In this document: piece by piece, positions 22,009 through 23,130 of the stretch
Position numbering within the stretch: the first letter of the stretch is position 1
How the letters are laid out: every line of letters begins with the position of its first letter
Origin: a bacterium
GTDB taxonomy: Bacteria > Patescibacteriota > Saccharimonadia > Saccharimonadales > UBA4665
NCBI GenBank assembly: GCA_029549845.1
Contig: JAKPIL010000083.1
Coordinates: 1-23,130, forward strand
DNA: 23,130 bases
Reading direction: 5' to 3'
The notes under the pieces: generated by a model
What the model was told of the DNA's origin: nothing
The model's database searches: none
The model's input: only the letters and a program-made list of their open reading frames with translations
Translations under genes and position numbers: made by a program

Positions 22009-22551
22009 GTGGGTACGAAAAACGTCTCACCAAAGTTGCGAAACTATGCTTTTATTGATGGCCAGAACTTGCACCTGGGGACGACGAATGCTGACGAGCC
22101 ATGGAAAATAAGTCTCGAGCGATTTCGAAAGTATCTCGATGCGAAATATGATGTAGAGAAAGCGTTTTACTACCTGGGATGCGTCCAAGAAGGTGCGGAT
22201 ATACAACGGCTCTATGAGCATATCCAGTCAGCGGGATTTGTACTTGTATTTCGTCAGCACAATGCCGCCATGCTTGGAAAAAAGAAGGGTAATGTTGACT
22301 CTGACATCATATTCAGCATCATGAAGCGATTGTATACAAAAGAGCCTTTCGACAAAGTTGTTCTGGTATCTGGCGATGGTGATTACAAAATGTTGGTCGA
22401 TTTCCTAATCTCCGAGGGGAGATTTGAGAAAATACTTTTCCCGAATTCCGCATACAGATCATCTTTGCACAAAGAGGTATCTGCTACCTTCTATGCTTCG
22501 CTCGATGAGCCGAGCACCAAGAATAAAATAGAACTAAAAAATAGACTATAA
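22009..22551 (+). CDS. NYN-domain (PIN-like) putative ribonuclease
   Basis: A 180-residue NYN/LabA-like protein. The first strand AFIDGQNLHLG holds the conserved D and N, KGNVDSDIIFSIM carries the central acidic pair, and VVLVSGDGDYKMLVDFL is the characteristic SGDGD loop. These acidic residues would bind a metal for RNA cleavage. It begins with GTG two bases after the glyS stop, with no obvious Shine-Dalgarno, so it probably depends on glyS translation. Compared with glyS it is more AT-rich, and its C-terminus is Lys-rich (TKNKIELKNRL). RNase activity and any link to tRNA-Gly are inferences. A weak terminator follows at 22556. Confidence 0.85.
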   Translation: MGTKNVSPKLRNYAFIDGQNLHLGTTNADEPWKISLERFRKYLDAKYDVEKAFYYLGCVQEGADIQRLYEHIQSAGFVLVFRQHNAAMLGKKKGNVDSDIIFSIMKRLYTKEPFDKVVLVSGDGDYKMLVDFLISEGRFEKILFPNSAYRSSLHKEVSATFYASLDEPSTKNKIELKNRL

Positions 22552-22555
22552 AAGA

Positions 22556-22593
22556 AAAAGGATCCTTAGGTAATTAGCCGTTCGGAGCCTTTT
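22556..22593 (+). terminator. Possible terminator after the NYN gene
   Basis: AAAAGGATCC pairs with GGAGCCTTTT with one mismatch, around an 18-nt loop. The large loop makes it weaker than the other terminators here. Confidence 0.4.
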
Positions 22594-22771
22594 CGTCTTA
22601 ATACGCTACTAGTGTAGCACATATTCCATACAATAATCAATACGCTAGGTCAACAATACATCTGTAATATAGCAAAAATACAACACAGATATATTTCAAA
22701 AGGTTATCATAGATGAGAATCTATTGTACGGATAAGAGTGTGGGTCCGAGCACGGGGGTGTGGTTTTGCTG
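22594..22771. other. AT-rich intergenic stretch
   Basis: No gene is seen. It contains a small hairpin GCTAC-TAGT-GTAGC (22605-22618) and two copies of AATACGCTA (22600-22608 and 22639-22647). It is clearly more AT-rich than the rest of the window. Confidence 0.5.
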
Positions 22772-22780
22772 TGGTATGCT
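22772..22780 (+). promoter_or_regulatory. Extended -10 of the RBBP9-like gene
   Basis: TG-G-TATGCT, ending six bases before ATG 22787; a leaderless start is predicted. AGGA occurs in between but is too close to the ATG to act as a normal ribosome-binding site. Confidence 0.5.
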
Positions 22781-22786
22781 TAGGAT

Positions 22787-23130
22787 ATGAAACGCGCGGT
22801 GATACTGCATGGGACAGATGCAAACCCAGAAACGAACTGGTTCCCGTGGCTCAAGCAGAAGTTTGAGGCCGCGGGCTATGAGGTTTGGGCGCCGCTGTTG
22901 CCAGAAAATCACACGCCAAACAGACAAACCTATAACGACTTTTTATTCGGGAGTGGCTGGGATTTTACCGACAATATTGTGGTAGGGCACAGTTCTGGCG
23001 CCGTAAGCGTGCTCAATATGCTCATGGACGAACGCTGCCCGCACATTCGCATGGGCGTGATGGTTAGTGCGTGGGAACACGGCACGCCAGCGACCATGGA
23101 GGACTACCAGTTTGCGCACCTCTTTCCGCC
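22787..23130 (+). CDS. RBBP9/YdeN-type serine hydrolase, N-terminal part
   Basis: The gene runs off the right edge; 114 codons are visible. It opens MKRAVILHGTDANPETNWFP, the typical first strand and HG oxyanion loop of this alpha/beta-hydrolase family. WLKQKFEAAGYEVWAPLLP follows, then the nucleophile elbow in NIVVGHSSGAVSVL (G-H-S-S-G), with the Ser as presumed nucleophile. The catalytic Asp and His would lie beyond the window. Substrates of this family are mostly unknown. The start is the first ATG after an extended -10. Confidence 0.85.
   Translation, partial: MKRAVILHGTDANPETNWFPWLKQKFEAAGYEVWAPLLPENHTPNRQTYNDFLFGSGWDFTDNIVVGHSSGAVSVLNMLMDERCPHIRMGVMVSAWEHGTPATMEDYQFAHLFP

Noticed and set aside
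22552..22786. tRNA or small RNA in the AT-rich gap
   Set aside because: No cloverleaf or T-loop motif could be found, only one short hairpin and a 9-bp direct repeat.
1..23130. UGA recoded as glycine, as in SR1 and Gracilibacteria
   Set aside because: Full RF2 is present, TGA ends three genes at sensible family lengths, and conserved genes contain no internal in-frame TGA.

Overview
The window looks like a chromosomal segment of a small-genome bacterium of the Candidate Phyla Radiation (Patescibacteria), most likely Saccharibacteria (TM7). The grounds are indirect: compact proteins, standalone envelope genes (FtsEX with a coiled-coil CHAP hydrolase, FemAB, CtpA), an alpha2-type glycyl-tRNA synthetase, a queuosine-precursor transporter with no queuosine biosynthesis nearby, and several genes matching no family I know. 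UGA is a normal stop: a complete RF2 gene is present and three genes end in TGA. No rRNA, tRNA, CRISPR array or classical insertion sequence was found.

Layout. 1-3088: tail of an M16 peptidase, prfB, then ftsE-ftsX and a strong terminator. 3137-6663: a PcsB-like coiled-coil/CHAP hydrolase, a convergent FemAB-type ligase, and a divergent PDZ/S41 protease; with FtsEX this forms a cell-division and cell-wall block. 6711-8380: pyrG. 8381-9007: a gene-free block with three copies of a dispersed repeat, at least seven hairpins and a heptamer microsatellite. 9008-11293: a canonical single-domain response regulator and an orphan HEYGH protein, each between its own promoter and terminator. 11319-13685 (minus strand): rpmA, a YhhQ-type transporter and a Trm11-like RNA methyltransferase that carries in-frame heptamer repeats. 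13705-15288: an orphan small protein with a perfect consensus promoter, then a UPF0104 flippase-like membrane protein. 15333-17190: the xseA-xseB-methyltransferase operon. 17195-19778: a membrane-anchored protein, then an operon of a degenerate histidine kinase, a degenerate receiver and recO. 19984-20630: a PaaX/Cas2-like regulator bounded by 37-bp inverted repeats. 20637-22551: glyS and a NYN-domain protein. 22787-end: the start of an RBBP9/YdeN-type hydrolase.

The strongest window-wide signal concerns gene starts. For about ten transcription units a -10 hexamer (TATAAT or close variant) ends only 6-8 nt before a start codon, which predicts leaderless mRNAs. Several other genes, including operon-internal ones, instead carry Shine-Dalgarno sequences. 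The most system-like finding is the PaaX/Cas2-like gene enclosed by near-perfect inverted repeats that are themselves dyad-symmetric and overlap its start and stop codons. Next come the paired pseudo-kinase and pseudo-receiver coupled to recO, and the ftsEX/CHAP/FemAB/CtpA envelope block.
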